Source of the DNA: Brucella haematophila | Lineage (GTDB): Bacteria; Pseudomonadota; Alphaproteobacteria; Rhizobiales; Rhizobiaceae | Assembly (NCBI RefSeq): GCF_005938105.1 | Contig: NZ_VCPE01000001.1 | Location: 1 to 64,000 of the forward strand | Length of the DNA stretch: 64,000 nucleotides | Direction: 5' to 3' | Shown: piece after piece, positions 53,797 through 63,079 of the stretch | How positions within the stretch are numbered: the stretch's first letter is position 1 | Layout: every line of letters starts with the position of its first letter | Program-made: the position numbers and the translations under genes | The notes under the pieces: generated by a model | The model's database searches: none | Seen by the model: only the letters and a program-made list of their open reading frames with translations | Told to the model about the DNA's origin: nothing

Positions 53797-54999
53797 TCAG
53801 CAAGCCGTGGGGGCAAGCTCCACCTTCGGGCGGCGTGACAGCGTGAACAGCAGACCCGCCGCTGCCAGAAGGCCACCGGCCACCGGGATGGCCGCATAGC
53901 CGTAGCCCGCGCTCAACACCGCACCACCCAGAGCGGCACCCACTGCATTGCCGAGGTTGAATGCGCCGATATTGATCGACGAAGCCAGCCCCGGCGCTTC
54001 AGATGCAGCCTGCATCACGCGCATCTGAACCGGCGGCACGATGGCGAATGCAGCAGCCCCCCAGGCCAGCAGGCTGATGAGCGCGCCGACATGGCTGTTG
54101 AGGGCGAGCGGCAGTACAAAGCTGACAATGGCGAGCATTGCGAGGAAGATTCGCGTTGCGCCATTCAGCGACCAGTCGGCGAGGCGGCCACCCAGCGCAT
54201 TGCCGATTGTGAAACCTACGCCGATGATGACGAGCGCCAGCGTTACGAAACCTTCCGAAGCGCCGGTGCGATCAGCCAGAACGGCGGCAACATAGGTGTA
54301 GAGCGTGAACATCGCACCTGCGCCCATCACGGTTGTCGCCAGCGACTTCAACACGGTTGGACGCAACAGAACACCCACTTCCTTACGGATATCGGGCATC
54401 TTGCCCGCTTCACCGCGCGGCAGTGAAAGCCACAGGGCGGCAATGGCGACGAGGCCGAGGACCGCAGTTCCCGCAAATGACATGCGCCAGCCGATCTGCT
54501 GGCCGATCCAGGTTGCTGCCGGGACGCCGCCAATATTGGCGATGGTGAGACCCATGAACATGGTCGCAACGGCGCTGGCCCGTTTTTCTGGCGGCACGAC
54601 GCTGGCTGCAACGATGGAGCCGAGACCGAAGAACGCGCCGTGGTTGAGGCTCGTCACGAGACGTGCAGCCAGAAGCGTCCAGTAATCCGGTGCAAAGGCC
54701 GACAGGATGTTGCCGATGGTGAAGATCGCCATCAGCAGCATCAGCGCGGTGCGCTTGCCGAAACGCCCGAACGCCAGAGTCATGATCGGCGCGCCGATCA
54801 TGACGCCAATCGCATAGGCGCTGACCAGCAGGCCAGCGGTCGGGATTGATACATTCACACCATCGGCGATGACGGGCAGCAGGCCCATTGGGGCAAATTC
54901 GGTGGTGCCGATGCCGAAGGCACCGATTGCAAGCGCAAGAAGCGGCCAGTTGAAACCGGCCGCCTGGGTTGCGCTTGTCTGAGCGTTTGAAGCACTCAT
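53797..54999 (-). CDS. MFS exporter (AraJ/YdhP-like DHA1 type)
   Basis: A 400-residue, twelve-helix protein. IGTTEFAPMGLLPVIADGVNVSIPTAGLLVSAYAIGVMIGAP is the DHA1 opening with motif A following in FGRFGKRTAL; GAFFGLGSIVAASVVPPEKRASAVATMFMG is motif C-like. Relatives export sugars or drugs. It starts 15 bp after the aldo/keto reductase gene on the same strand, forming an operon. Confidence 0.88.
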   Translation of the reverse strand: MSASNAQTSATQAAGFNWPLLALAIGAFGIGTTEFAPMGLLPVIADGVNVSIPTAGLLVSAYAIGVMIGAPIMTLAFGRFGKRTALMLLMAIFTIGNILSAFAPDYWTLLAARLVTSLNHGAFFGLGSIVAASVVPPEKRASAVATMFMGLTIANIGGVPAATWIGQQIGWRMSFAGTAVLGLVAIAALWLSLPRGEAGKMPDIRKEVGVLLRPTVLKSLATTVMGAGAMFTLYTYVAAVLADRTGASEGFVTLALVIIGVGFTIGNALGGRLADWSLNGATRIFLAMLAIVSFVLPLALNSHVGALISLLAWGAAAFAIVPPVQMRVMQAASEAPGLASSINIGAFNLGNAVGAALGGAVLSAGYGYAAIPVAGGLLAAAGLLFTLSRRPKVELAPTAC

Positions 55000-55014
55000 A
55001 GCGAAATCTCCGTG

Positions 55015-55839
55015 TTACTTGTCCCAGACAGGCGCCAGCTCGGGAGGGCTGACCAGACGTCCGTCAGGACGGGCGAGCTTTGCAATCGCCGCCATGTCTT
55101 CAGAATTGAGTTCAAAGTCGAACAGATCGAAGTTTTCCGCGACACGTTCCGGCTTGGCGGTCTTCGAAAGCGCGATGAAACCGCGTTCGATGAGCCAGCG
55201 CAGCGCAACCTGTGCGGCGGTCTTGCCGTATTTCGCGCCAATGGCCTGCAAAGCCGGATCACGCGGAACCGCGCCATCGGCCATGCCAAAATAGGCGGTG
55301 ATGGCAACGCCTGCTTCCTTGGCGGCGGCAGCAATTGCGTTCTGGTCGAGATAAGGGTGAACCTCGATCTGGTTGGTCACGATTGGCGCTTGGCTGCGTT
55401 CAATCGATTCTTTCATCTGCGCGATATTCTGGTTGCTGACGCCGATAAAGCGCGTCTTGCCTGAAGCCTGAACCGCATTCAGCAAGTCGACCTGTTCAGC
55501 AATCGATACTTTGTGGGCTGGCCAGTGCAGCAGCAAGAGGTCGACCTGATCGACTTGCAGCTTGTCGAGGCTTTCCGCCACGGAAGAGGCGAACTTCTCT
55601 TCGCTATAATTATCGACCCACACCTTGGTGGTCAGGAACAGATCATCGCGACGCGCGCCAGCCTTCTGCAAGGCTTGGCCAAGGGCTGCTTCGTTCTGAT
55701 AGATCTGAGCGGTATCGAAATGGCGGAAACCCGCTTCCAGTGCGGCTGGAACGATGGCTTCCACTTCGGCGTCCGACATACGGAAAACGCCGAAACCGAG
55801 CGCGGGAATAGCCGCGCCGTGTGCGTTGACGATCTTCAT
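55015..55839 (-). CDS. Aldo/keto reductase (2,5-diketo-D-gluconate reductase type)
   Basis: A 274-residue NADPH-dependent barrel enzyme. The catalytic tetrad is visible: Asp42 and Tyr47 in FDTAQIYQNE, Lys72 in TTKVWV and His105 in LLLHWPAH. ALSKTAKPERVAENFDLFDFEL is the cofactor-binding C-terminal part. It reduces aldehydes or ketones; DkgB is the nearest named type. First gene of the AKR-MFS operon and divergent from a LysR gene. Confidence 0.9.
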   Translation of the reverse strand: MKIVNAHGAAIPALGFGVFRMSDAEVEAIVPAALEAGFRHFDTAQIYQNEAALGQALQKAGARRDDLFLTTKVWVDNYSEEKFASSVAESLDKLQVDQVDLLLLHWPAHKVSIAEQVDLLNAVQASGKTRFIGVSNQNIAQMKESIERSQAPIVTNQIEVHPYLDQNAIAAAAKEAGVAITAYFGMADGAVPRDPALQAIGAKYGKTAAQVALRWLIERGFIALSKTAKPERVAENFDLFDFELNSEDMAAIAKLARPDGRLVSPPELAPVWDK

Positions 55840-56025
55840 TGTAACTCCTGTTGACTGACTGGACGCGTTTCGCGCGGAGGCGCACGAAGCTTGGGAGGCA
55901 AACGCTTCCAGTCAGGAATCCATTAGAATCCTGTGATGCACAAAGAGATAGGCCCAACATTCCCACTTGAAAATCCGCTGCTGTTCCACATTATCTATGA
56001 AACAATTTCACAGATGGGGTCATGG

Positions 56026-56928
56026 ATGGACAATCGCGCCGGTGAGATGCAGGTGTTCCTGCGGGTCGTGGACGCGGGCAGCTTCTCGGAGGCTGCGCGC
56101 CTTTTGCGCATGAATCCATCGACGATCAGCAAGCTGATTTCCCGCATCGAGACGCGGCTTGGCGTGCGGCTTTTGGAGCGGTCGTCCCGCCGCCTGTCGC
56201 TCACCGCCGAAGGGCGCATCTATTATGAGCGCAGTCAGGGGCTGCTGCACGACTTTGACGAGATCGAGCGTGAACTGTCGCAAGGTTCGGCCAGCACCGG
56301 CGGCACGGTGCGCATCACCACGTCCGTTGCACTGGGCACACTGGGACTGGAGCCGGTGCTGCCGGAGTTTCTTAGCGCCTATCCGAATATCGTGGTGGAC
56401 CTGTCGCTCAACGACGAGATTGTCGACCTCTATCGCGACCGGACCGATGTGGCGTTTCGCACCGGCAAGCTTGCAAATTCCAGCATGATGATGCGCAAGA
56501 TCGGTCTGGCGCGGCGCAAGATCGTGGCGGCCCCCGCCTATCTGGAGCGCTGCGGCACGCCGCGCTCGGTTGACGATCTGGCCGAGCATAATTGCATTGG
56601 CTTCAATTTCCGCCGTGTTGCGCCGGTCTGGCCGCTCAAGGAGAGCGGTCGCATTGTCGACCGCGCCGTCTATGGATCATTGCTCGCCAATAATGGTGAA
56701 ACGGTGCGCCGCATGGCCATAGCCGGGGTGGGATTGGCCCGCATCGCGCATTATCATGCGCGCGACGACATAGCAGCCGGACGGCTGGTCGAGGTGCTGG
56801 CGGATGTCATCGAAAGCGATGAGGAAGAGGTGAATGCCGTGTTCCTCGGTGGGGCCAGACTGCCCCAGCGGGTGAAGGTCTTCCTCGATTTCGCTGTGCC
56901 GCGATTGCAGGCATTTCTGGCCCTGTAA
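56026..56928 (+). CDS. LysR family regulator of the AKR-MFS operon
   Basis: A 300-residue LysR protein with the recognition helix in FSEAARLLRMNPSTISKLISRIETRLGVRLLERSSRRLSLT (about 20-60) and a ligand domain from about residue 90. Divergent from the AKR gene, which is the usual LysR layout and suggests direct control. The ATG at 56026 has GGGG six bases ahead; earlier ATGs in frame lack a site. Confidence 0.88.
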   Translation: MDNRAGEMQVFLRVVDAGSFSEAARLLRMNPSTISKLISRIETRLGVRLLERSSRRLSLTAEGRIYYERSQGLLHDFDEIERELSQGSASTGGTVRITTSVALGTLGLEPVLPEFLSAYPNIVVDLSLNDEIVDLYRDRTDVAFRTGKLANSSMMMRKIGLARRKIVAAPAYLERCGTPRSVDDLAEHNCIGFNFRRVAPVWPLKESGRIVDRAVYGSLLANNGETVRRMAIAGVGLARIAHYHARDDIAAGRLVEVLADVIESDEEEVNAVFLGGARLPQRVKVFLDFAVPRLQAFLAL

Positions 56929-57175
56929 CGCGGCAATCACGCCGAATCATGTTGCATATTTGCTTCTAAGCGTCCGTTTTCCGCATAAAACGGCGCTTTC
57001 CCATAAAATTTAGCACATCCAATAGCTGAACGATTTCAGGTTCTTGAAAGGGCGTATTCCGCTTTTCAAGATTCTGTGCTCGCGTTTTGTATTGACTGTT
57101 AACATTGCGTTAACCACAGTTTGTTGCAATGTGTTACACAGAGTTACAATTGGTGAACTGGAAGCGAGGTGTGGA

Positions 57176-59089
57176 TTGAAAGGAGTACGGCAGATAGAAC
57201 GACAGTCCCGGCAGGCAAGCCTGCACCAGGGGGACAAGTCTGCCGTGGCCAGCATGACGTCGTTCTGGGGCTTGATGCGCGCCTATTGGGTGTCCGACCG
57301 CTGGAGAGAAGCCTGGGCGCTCACCGCCGCGATTTTTCTCCTGACGGCCTTCGTCAGCAAGATGACGGTCTGGGTGGCGGAAGCCTCCGGCCATCTGATG
57401 AACTCCATCGTCAATGTGAACACCGCGCCGGTTCAAAGCCCGCTGGTCGGGATTTCGACCAATGCCGGTCTCCTGATCCTGCTGATGCTGGCCAAGGATG
57501 TGATGCTGGTTGGCTCGCGTCATTTCCTCTCCACCACCTTGCATCGCAAGTGGCGCAAGTGGCTGAACGACCAGTTCTCCGCGGCGCTTCTGAATAGCAA
57601 GCACACGCATTTCCATTTGCAGCAGGGTCGCGGCAAGGACCAGATCGACAATGTCGATCAGCGCTTGCAGGAATCGATCAAGGGCATGACCGGCGGCGCC
57701 ATTGGCCTCGTGATGGGCATTGTCGGCGTCGTTCTGTCGGCCTTTTTCATCGGCCAGAAGCTCATTGAAATGTCCACGGATGTGGAAGGGCTGGAAGTCT
57801 TCGGCTCCTATGGCAGCGCGGTTCTCGCCTTTGCCGCCATCCTGATTTACGTGCCGCTTGGCACATTCGTCGCCATTAAGATCGGTCGCCGTCTGGAGCG
57901 CCTCAATCTCGGCATTCAGCAGGCGGAAGGTTCCTATCGTGGTGAATGGACAACCCTTCTGCGTCGCAGCTTCCAGATTTCCGCCTCCAATGGCGAGGCC
58001 GTCCAGCGTTCGGTGAATGAACGTCTCTACAAGGATGTTGACGGCACCTGGAACAAGCTCAATCGTTTTGACGCGGCCTATCTGGCCTTCTCGCAGGCCT
58101 ATGGCTTTTTGTCCAACCGCATCGTCGCTTATATTCCGGGCCTTCTGCCCTATATGAGCGGGTCGGTGAGCTTCCGTAATTATGTCACGGGTGCTGAACT
58201 GGTTGCCGCCATGATCAATGATTGCTCGTGGTTCATTCAGGTCATGCCTGCAATCGCCAATCTGCGCGCCAATGCAAACCGCGTGACCGGGCTGGCGCAG
58301 GCTATGGAAAATGTACAGGACCCGTCGGGATTCTATGCGCGCTCGGGCGTCAATCGCTTTGCTTTCGCCCGTCAGCATCCGCGCTTCGGCCTGTCTGTCC
58401 GCAACCTCACGCTGATGCAGGGGCCGGACAGCGAGGCGCCGTTCCTGCGCTCTGGCGTGATCAATATCCGCGCTGGCGACTGGGTCTATATGCGCGGTGA
58501 ATCCGGCTCGGGCAAAACCTCCTTCGTGAAGGCGCTGAACGGTCTTTGGCCCTATGGCACTGGCGATATCATCTATCCGCAGAATGCGACCTCGCTCTAT
58601 GCCACGCAGGATGCAAAGTTCCCGTCCGTATCGCTGAAGCAGCTTGTCAGCCTGCCGGGCGATGCCGGAAGTTTTGGCGATCTTGCCGTTGCAGCGGTTC
58701 TGCATGAAGCGGGTCTCGGTGAATTCATCGAACGGATGAACGATAACGATGCCGGTGGTGCACCTTGGGATATGGTTCTGTCCGGCGGGCAGAAGCAGAA
58801 GATCGTGCTGGCGCGCATTCTCCTGCACAAGCCGTCGATCATCTTCCTCGACGAAGCCACGGGTGCTCTCGACCCAGCTGCAAAGGCGCGCTTCCATGCA
58901 TCCCTGAAGACCCGCTGCCCCGACGCCATCGTCATCAGCATCATGCATGAGGAAAAGCTTCCAGTGCTGGAAAGCGGCGCGCAGGTCTATTCGCATGTGC
59001 TGGATATCCGCAATGGCTATGTCTCGCTGCGTCCGGTCCATTTCGATCTTCCGGGTGCTGCCAACGCCCCGCTCATCGCGGCCGAATAA
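57176..59089 (+). CDS. SbmA/BacA-like domain ABC transporter with fused ATPase (YddA type)
   Basis: A 637-residue half-transporter. About six helices (residues 50-380) form the SbmA/BacA-like membrane domain, with FSAALLNSKHTHFHLQQGRGKDQIDNVDQRLQESI as its cytoplasmic loop. The ATPase has Walker A GESGSGKTS, signature LSGGQKQKIVLARI and Walker B IIFLDEATGALD. The TTG at 57176 has GCGAGG six bases ahead; ATG at 57254 would give 611 residues. Relatives import peptides or export very-long-chain lipids; the cargo here is unknown. Confidence 0.85.
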   Translation: MKGVRQIERQSRQASLHQGDKSAVASMTSFWGLMRAYWVSDRWREAWALTAAIFLLTAFVSKMTVWVAEASGHLMNSIVNVNTAPVQSPLVGISTNAGLLILLMLAKDVMLVGSRHFLSTTLHRKWRKWLNDQFSAALLNSKHTHFHLQQGRGKDQIDNVDQRLQESIKGMTGGAIGLVMGIVGVVLSAFFIGQKLIEMSTDVEGLEVFGSYGSAVLAFAAILIYVPLGTFVAIKIGRRLERLNLGIQQAEGSYRGEWTTLLRRSFQISASNGEAVQRSVNERLYKDVDGTWNKLNRFDAAYLAFSQAYGFLSNRIVAYIPGLLPYMSGSVSFRNYVTGAELVAAMINDCSWFIQVMPAIANLRANANRVTGLAQAMENVQDPSGFYARSGVNRFAFARQHPRFGLSVRNLTLMQGPDSEAPFLRSGVINIRAGDWVYMRGESGSGKTSFVKALNGLWPYGTGDIIYPQNATSLYATQDAKFPSVSLKQLVSLPGDAGSFGDLAVAAVLHEAGLGEFIERMNDNDAGGAPWDMVLSGGQKQKIVLARILLHKPSIIFLDEATGALDPAAKARFHASLKTRCPDAIVISIMHEEKLPVLESGAQVYSHVLDIRNGYVSLRPVHFDLPGAANAPLIAAE

Positions 59090-59100
59090 TCGCTTTCTTT

Positions 59101-59197
59101 AGAGCGCCGATCTGATTGCATCAGATCGGCGCTCTAATCCTCTGTTTCAACGCGCATCTTGTCCGAAAACCGTTTCACACTTTTCGGGATGCGCTCT
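59101..59197. repeat. Dispersed palindromic repeat, long form, inverted
   Basis: AGAGCGCCGATCTGAT and its exact complement (59101-59135) form a perfect 16-bp stem over a 3-nt centre. It is followed by ACGCGCATCTT, CCGAAAACCGTTTCACAC, TTTTCGGG and ATGCGCTCT, an inverted copy of the element at 33058. It can also act as a terminator for the upstream ABC transporter gene. Confidence 0.85.
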
Positions 59198-59260
59198 CAT
59201 GCCGGGTTGTAAAAGTCCAGATTTGGACTATATTCCATTCTGGATGAATGGGGAATGGTC

Positions 59261-59788
59261 ATGGCTCGGAACGCAGCGATGTTAAAGACAGGGATCGAAA
59301 AAGGACCGGATGTTCTCGACCCGGGCCGTTTCAAGCCATTGTCGCGCAAGCGGCTGAGCGCTCCCGGTCTGCGCACCTTTCTCGCCATTGCCGATCTCTG
59401 GGGGCTGGACGAGCAGCAGCGTCTGCTGGTGCTGGGTCTTCCATCGCGCTCAACCTATTACAACTGGGTCAAAGCTGTGCGCGAGCATCGCGATATCACG
59501 CTGGATGTCGATGTGCTGACGCGCCTGTCCGCCGTGCTCGGCATTCATCAGGCGCTGGGTGTTCTCTACGCCGATGAGATGGCGGGCGTGCGCTGGCTGA
59601 CGACGCCCAATCGCGCAACGGTGTTTGGGGGTCATGCGCCGCTGAGGCTGGTTACGGGCGGCACGCAGGACGGATTGCTGACTGTGCGGCGGTTTCTCGA
59701 TGCGGCGCGTGGCGGCCACTTCATGGAGCCAAACGAAATCGACAGCGCCTTCACGCCTTATCGCGATTCCGACGTGGTGTTCTCGTGA
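59261..59788 (+). CDS. Xre/MbcA/ParS-type antitoxin
   Basis: A 175-residue protein. The N-terminal part (about 30-90) is the Xre-like fold; LDVDVLTRLSAVLGIHQALGVLYAD and the closing LRRFLD-type helix with LTVRRFLDAARGG match the MbcA/ParS/Xre antitoxin family (DUF2384). It binds and blocks the RES toxin and represses its own promoter in known systems. GGGGA lies six bases before the ATG at 59261. Its stop overlaps the toxin start (GTGA). Confidence 0.87.
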   Translation: MARNAAMLKTGIEKGPDVLDPGRFKPLSRKRLSAPGLRTFLAIADLWGLDEQQRLLVLGLPSRSTYYNWVKAVREHRDITLDVDVLTRLSAVLGIHQALGVLYADEMAGVRWLTTPNRATVFGGHAPLRLVTGGTQDGLLTVRRFLDAARGGHFMEPNEIDSAFTPYRDSDVVFS

Positions 59789-60450
59789 GGCGCAACCCGG
59801 CCCCGCATCCAGGCTACCGCCTTATTCCGTCGCGTTTTCCTCCTGTCGGACTTTTCGACACGGTGGCAACCGCTGCCGATCTGGAAGCCGTGATGGAACT
59901 GGCGGGCTGGACCAATGACCGGCTTCTGGTCGAGCGCCTGCAAAGGCTGCCGCAGGAGGAATGGGTGTTCGGCAGGCCGAATTCCAGCATCGTCATGGCA
60001 ACATTCCTGCATGTTGCGCCTAGCGGCATGCGGTTCAACGGGCCAGAGCTTGGCGCATGGTATGCCGCCGCCAGCCTCACCACCTCCGTGGTGGAGGTCG
60101 CGCATCATATGCGCCGCGAGGCGGTCGCCACGGGGCAGGCGACACTTTCCCGGACATTCCGTGTCTATAGCGCGCGTCTAGAAGGCGATTTCGTCGATAT
60201 ATGCGGCGAGCAAGCGGCAAGGCCGGACGTCTATGCGTCCGGCGATTACGGCGCATCGCAGCAATTCGGTGAGGAAATGCGCGCCGCCGGAGAAGACGGC
60301 ATCCTGTTCGACAGCCTGCGCCATGAGGGCGGGGTCAACATTGCCGCCTTTCGTCCAAGCCGCGTTCTCGATGTCGTGCAGGGCGACCACTTTGATGTGA
60401 CGGTCGAGGCTTCATCGCAGAAAATTCAGGCGAAGAAGCTGTCTGGATAA
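59785..60450 (+). CDS. RES domain toxin (NAD-degrading type)
   Basis: A 221-residue toxin. RES residues appear in YRLIPSRFPP (arginine), in GAWYAAASLTTSVVEV (tyrosine and glutamate) and in GEDGILFDSLRHEGGVNIAAF, giving the Arg-Glu-Ser set. Such enzymes break down NAD+ (as MbcT) or ADP-ribosylate a target, slowing growth unless bound by the antitoxin. GTG is the start, coupled to the antitoxin stop. Toxin second is the usual order in this family. Confidence 0.87.
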   Translation: MRRNPAPHPGYRLIPSRFPPVGLFDTVATAADLEAVMELAGWTNDRLLVERLQRLPQEEWVFGRPNSSIVMATFLHVAPSGMRFNGPELGAWYAAASLTTSVVEVAHHMRREAVATGQATLSRTFRVYSARLEGDFVDICGEQAARPDVYASGDYGASQQFGEEMRAAGEDGILFDSLRHEGGVNIAAFRPSRVLDVVQGDHFDVTVEASSQKIQAKKLSG

Positions 60451-60458
60451 GGCAGTTG

Positions 60459-61385
60459 TTACACCGCCCATTCCACATCGGTGGTGAAGGCGATGGTTAG
60501 CCAGCGATCCGGGCTTTCTTCGCCCAGCGCATTGCCGACTTCATCGCGCAAGGCGTCCCATTCTTCCAGCCGCCGGGGCGGCAGATTGGGTGGGACAATG
60601 AAGTAAAGTTCGATCTGCTTGCCGCGACCGACTTTCGCAACATAAGCGCGATAGGACACGAAGCCATGGCGCTTCACAATGTCCTGCGCCACGCTGTCGA
60701 CATGCTGTTTGAGATCCGCAGGTGTGACCAGAAAAATGTCGGCCAGCGCCTGCTTGATCGTGCTGATGGGCATCGGGATGATGACAAGACAGACCACGGC
60801 CAGCGCGGTCGGATCGATATAGGGCGCTATCCACCCCAGTTCCGTTCCTTCGACGAGATAACCGATCAGGAAGGCGATCAACAGCGCGGCGGTAATGCCG
60901 CCAGACATGATCCAGGCCTTGGCGTCCAGCGCCACAAAATCCGATTTGATGGAGCGATTGGCGCGCATTTCGAACCAGGCCATGCCGAGGCAGGCAATCA
61001 AAGCCACCACGGCATAGAAAATGGCATAGGTGAATTCGAGATGGCGACCGCCCTGCATGATAATGCCGATCGCATTGATGAGTGCATAGATTGCAACGCC
61101 TGTCAGCATGATGCCGTTGAGGCCAAGCACCATCGGTTCGAGATGCCAGAAACCCATGGTGAAACGCTCACGCAATTTGCGGTTGGTCCGCTCCGGCAAG
61201 GCGGAAAGCGCAATCAGCCGCGATACGATGAGCGCCAGCCCGCTCATGGCCGCATCGGCCAGCATATAGACGCCGTCGAATACAATAGAGAATGAACCGG
61301 ACAAAAGACCGAATACGACGCCGAAACCGGCGACAAGGAGAGTAACGCCTATCGAGACTTGAAGGACAGTTTGTTCACGGCGCAA
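60459..61385 (-). CDS. Cation diffusion facilitator family transporter
   Basis: A 308-residue exporter with five or six helices. FDGVYMLADAAMSG carries the Asp-based metal site of helix 2; KSDFVALDAKAWIMSGG is helix 5. The C-terminal cytoplasmic domain (about 215-308) is the ferredoxin-like CDF dimer part. Likely Zn2+ or Mn2+/Fe2+ with H+ exchange. The start is TTG, with GGAG and six bases before it. Convergent with the toxin gene. Confidence 0.85.
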   Translation of the reverse strand: MRREQTVLQVSIGVTLLVAGFGVVFGLLSGSFSIVFDGVYMLADAAMSGLALIVSRLIALSALPERTNRKLRERFTMGFWHLEPMVLGLNGIMLTGVAIYALINAIGIIMQGGRHLEFTYAIFYAVVALIACLGMAWFEMRANRSIKSDFVALDAKAWIMSGGITAALLIAFLIGYLVEGTELGWIAPYIDPTALAVVCLVIIPMPISTIKQALADIFLVTPADLKQHVDSVAQDIVKRHGFVSYRAYVAKVGRGKQIELYFIVPPNLPPRRLEEWDALRDEVGNALGEESPDRWLTIAFTTDVEWAV

Positions 61386-61605
61386 TTTTTACTCCAAATT
61401 CAATAGTCAAATTCGCGGTAAGGCGGGGAGGTTCGTTCGACATTTTATTCGCGATGCACAGGATGGAAAATATATACATCGAATGGATGAAACCGGCAAA
61501 TTCCGGATGTTTTTATTGAAGAATCCTCTAACATGAAAGTTATCGCTTCGGCTTCCTGAAGCTTTCTGCGCGCTATAGTTCGCAAATGAAAAGAAGGGGT
61601 GTGTC

Positions 61606-63069
61606 TTGTCGATACGGATTGGCCAAAAATACGGGCACCTCATTCATGGTTGGAGCTGTGCTTGCCACAGCCCGCAGGCTTTGCAGCTGATGGCGCGGAT
61701 GGAAAAAAAGCTGTCGCGCCGCAATTTGCTCAAGGCCGCCGCGGCCACGCTCACCGTCTCGGCCTTGGGCCTGAGCGGCACGGCGATGGCGCAGACCAAA
61801 GCCCCGGCAAAGCCGGTTCTCCTGACCAATGTAAAGATTTTCGACGGCACGGACGCAAAGCTCATTGAAGGCCAGAATGTTCTGGTGGAAGGAAATTTCA
61901 TCAAGGCGCTGATCGGCGCGCAGGAAACGGTCGCAGACGCGGACGTGATCGATTGCGGCGGACGCACGCTGATGCCGGGCATGATCGAAGCGCACTGGCA
62001 CTCCATTCTGGCCGGAATTTCGCAGTTGGCGGCCATGACGGCCGATATTCCCTATGTGCATCTGGTCGCCGCGCAGGAAGCGGAGCGCACGGTGCTGCGC
62101 GGCTTCACAACGGTACGCGATGTCGGTGGGCCGTCTTTCGCGCTCAAGCGGGTCATTGACGAGGGCGGCGTGGTTGGCCCGCGCATTTACCCATCGGGCG
62201 CGATGATTTCGCAGACCTCCGGTCATGGTGATTTTCGTATGCGCACCGATCTGCCGCGAAGCACGCAGAGCGATCTGAGCGTGGCGGAACGGGCAGGTAT
62301 TTCGGCCATTGCCGATGGCGAGGCGGAAGTGCTGCGCCGCGTGCGCGAGCAGCTTATGCTGGGTGCAAGCCAGATCAAGATCATGGGCGGCGGCGGCGTT
62401 TCTTCGTCTTACGATCCGATTGACGGCATTCAGTTCACCGAGGCCGAGACGAAGGCGGCTGTTGCTGCCGCCTCCGACTGGGGCACTTATGTCTGCATCC
62501 ACACCTACACATCCGCCGGTATTCAGCGGGCGCTCGATTGCGGCGTGAAATCCATTGAGCACGGCCAGCTTGCCGATGAGGAAACCGTCAAGCGCATGGC
62601 CGATGCCGATGCCTGGTGGAGCATTCAGCCATTTCTCGCCGACGAGGATGCCAATCCGAAATCCGATCCGGTGCAGCGCCAGCAACAGCAGCAGATCTCC
62701 GACGGTACTGTGCGGGCCATCGAGCTTGGCCGTCAGTACAAGGTCAAGATGGCGCTCGGAACCGATATTCTATTCAGCCCGAAGGGCACGGCGACGCAGG
62801 GCAAGCAGCTCGCGAAATTCGCGCGCTGGTATGACAATGCAGAAGTGCTGCGCATGCTGACCAGCGGCAATGCCGATCTGGTCGCGCTGTCTGGGCCGCG
62901 CAATCCTTACCCGGCAAAGCTCGGCCGTATCGAAGCCGGGGCCTATGCCGATATTCTCGTGCTGGATGGCAATCCGCTTGAAGATATTTCATTGATTGCC
63001 GATCCGGATCGCACCATGAAGCTCATCATGAAGGATGGGCGCATTCACAAGAACACGCTTTCAGCTTGA
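61606..63069 (+). CDS. Tat-exported metal-dependent amidohydrolase
   Basis: A 487-residue hydrolase. A Tat signal, SRRNLLKAAAATLTVSALGLSG, lies at about 37-58, after an N-region of about 36 residues. The amidohydrolase fold follows: GMIEAHWHSI (first metal pair, HxW/H instead of HxH), VCIHTYTSAG, SIEHGQ and GTDILFSP (aspartate). It resembles imidazolonepropionase-like or Xaa-Pro dipeptidase members. TTG at 61606 has AAGGGG ahead; ATGs at 61690 and 61699 would shorten the N-region to a more normal Tat signal. Confidence 0.82.
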   Translation: MSIRIGQKYGHLIHGWSCACHSPQALQLMARMEKKLSRRNLLKAAAATLTVSALGLSGTAMAQTKAPAKPVLLTNVKIFDGTDAKLIEGQNVLVEGNFIKALIGAQETVADADVIDCGGRTLMPGMIEAHWHSILAGISQLAAMTADIPYVHLVAAQEAERTVLRGFTTVRDVGGPSFALKRVIDEGGVVGPRIYPSGAMISQTSGHGDFRMRTDLPRSTQSDLSVAERAGISAIADGEAEVLRRVREQLMLGASQIKIMGGGGVSSSYDPIDGIQFTEAETKAAVAAASDWGTYVCIHTYTSAGIQRALDCGVKSIEHGQLADEETVKRMADADAWWSIQPFLADEDANPKSDPVQRQQQQQISDGTVRAIELGRQYKVKMALGTDILFSPKGTATQGKQLAKFARWYDNAEVLRMLTSGNADLVALSGPRNPYPAKLGRIEAGAYADILVLDGNPLEDISLIADPDRTMKLIMKDGRIHKNTLSA

Positions 63070-63079
63070 GGGACGCATT

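Noticed and set aside
57134-59041. 635-codon minus-strand frame opposite the SbmA/YddA-type transporter
   Set aside because: Antisense of a gene with full ABC motifs.
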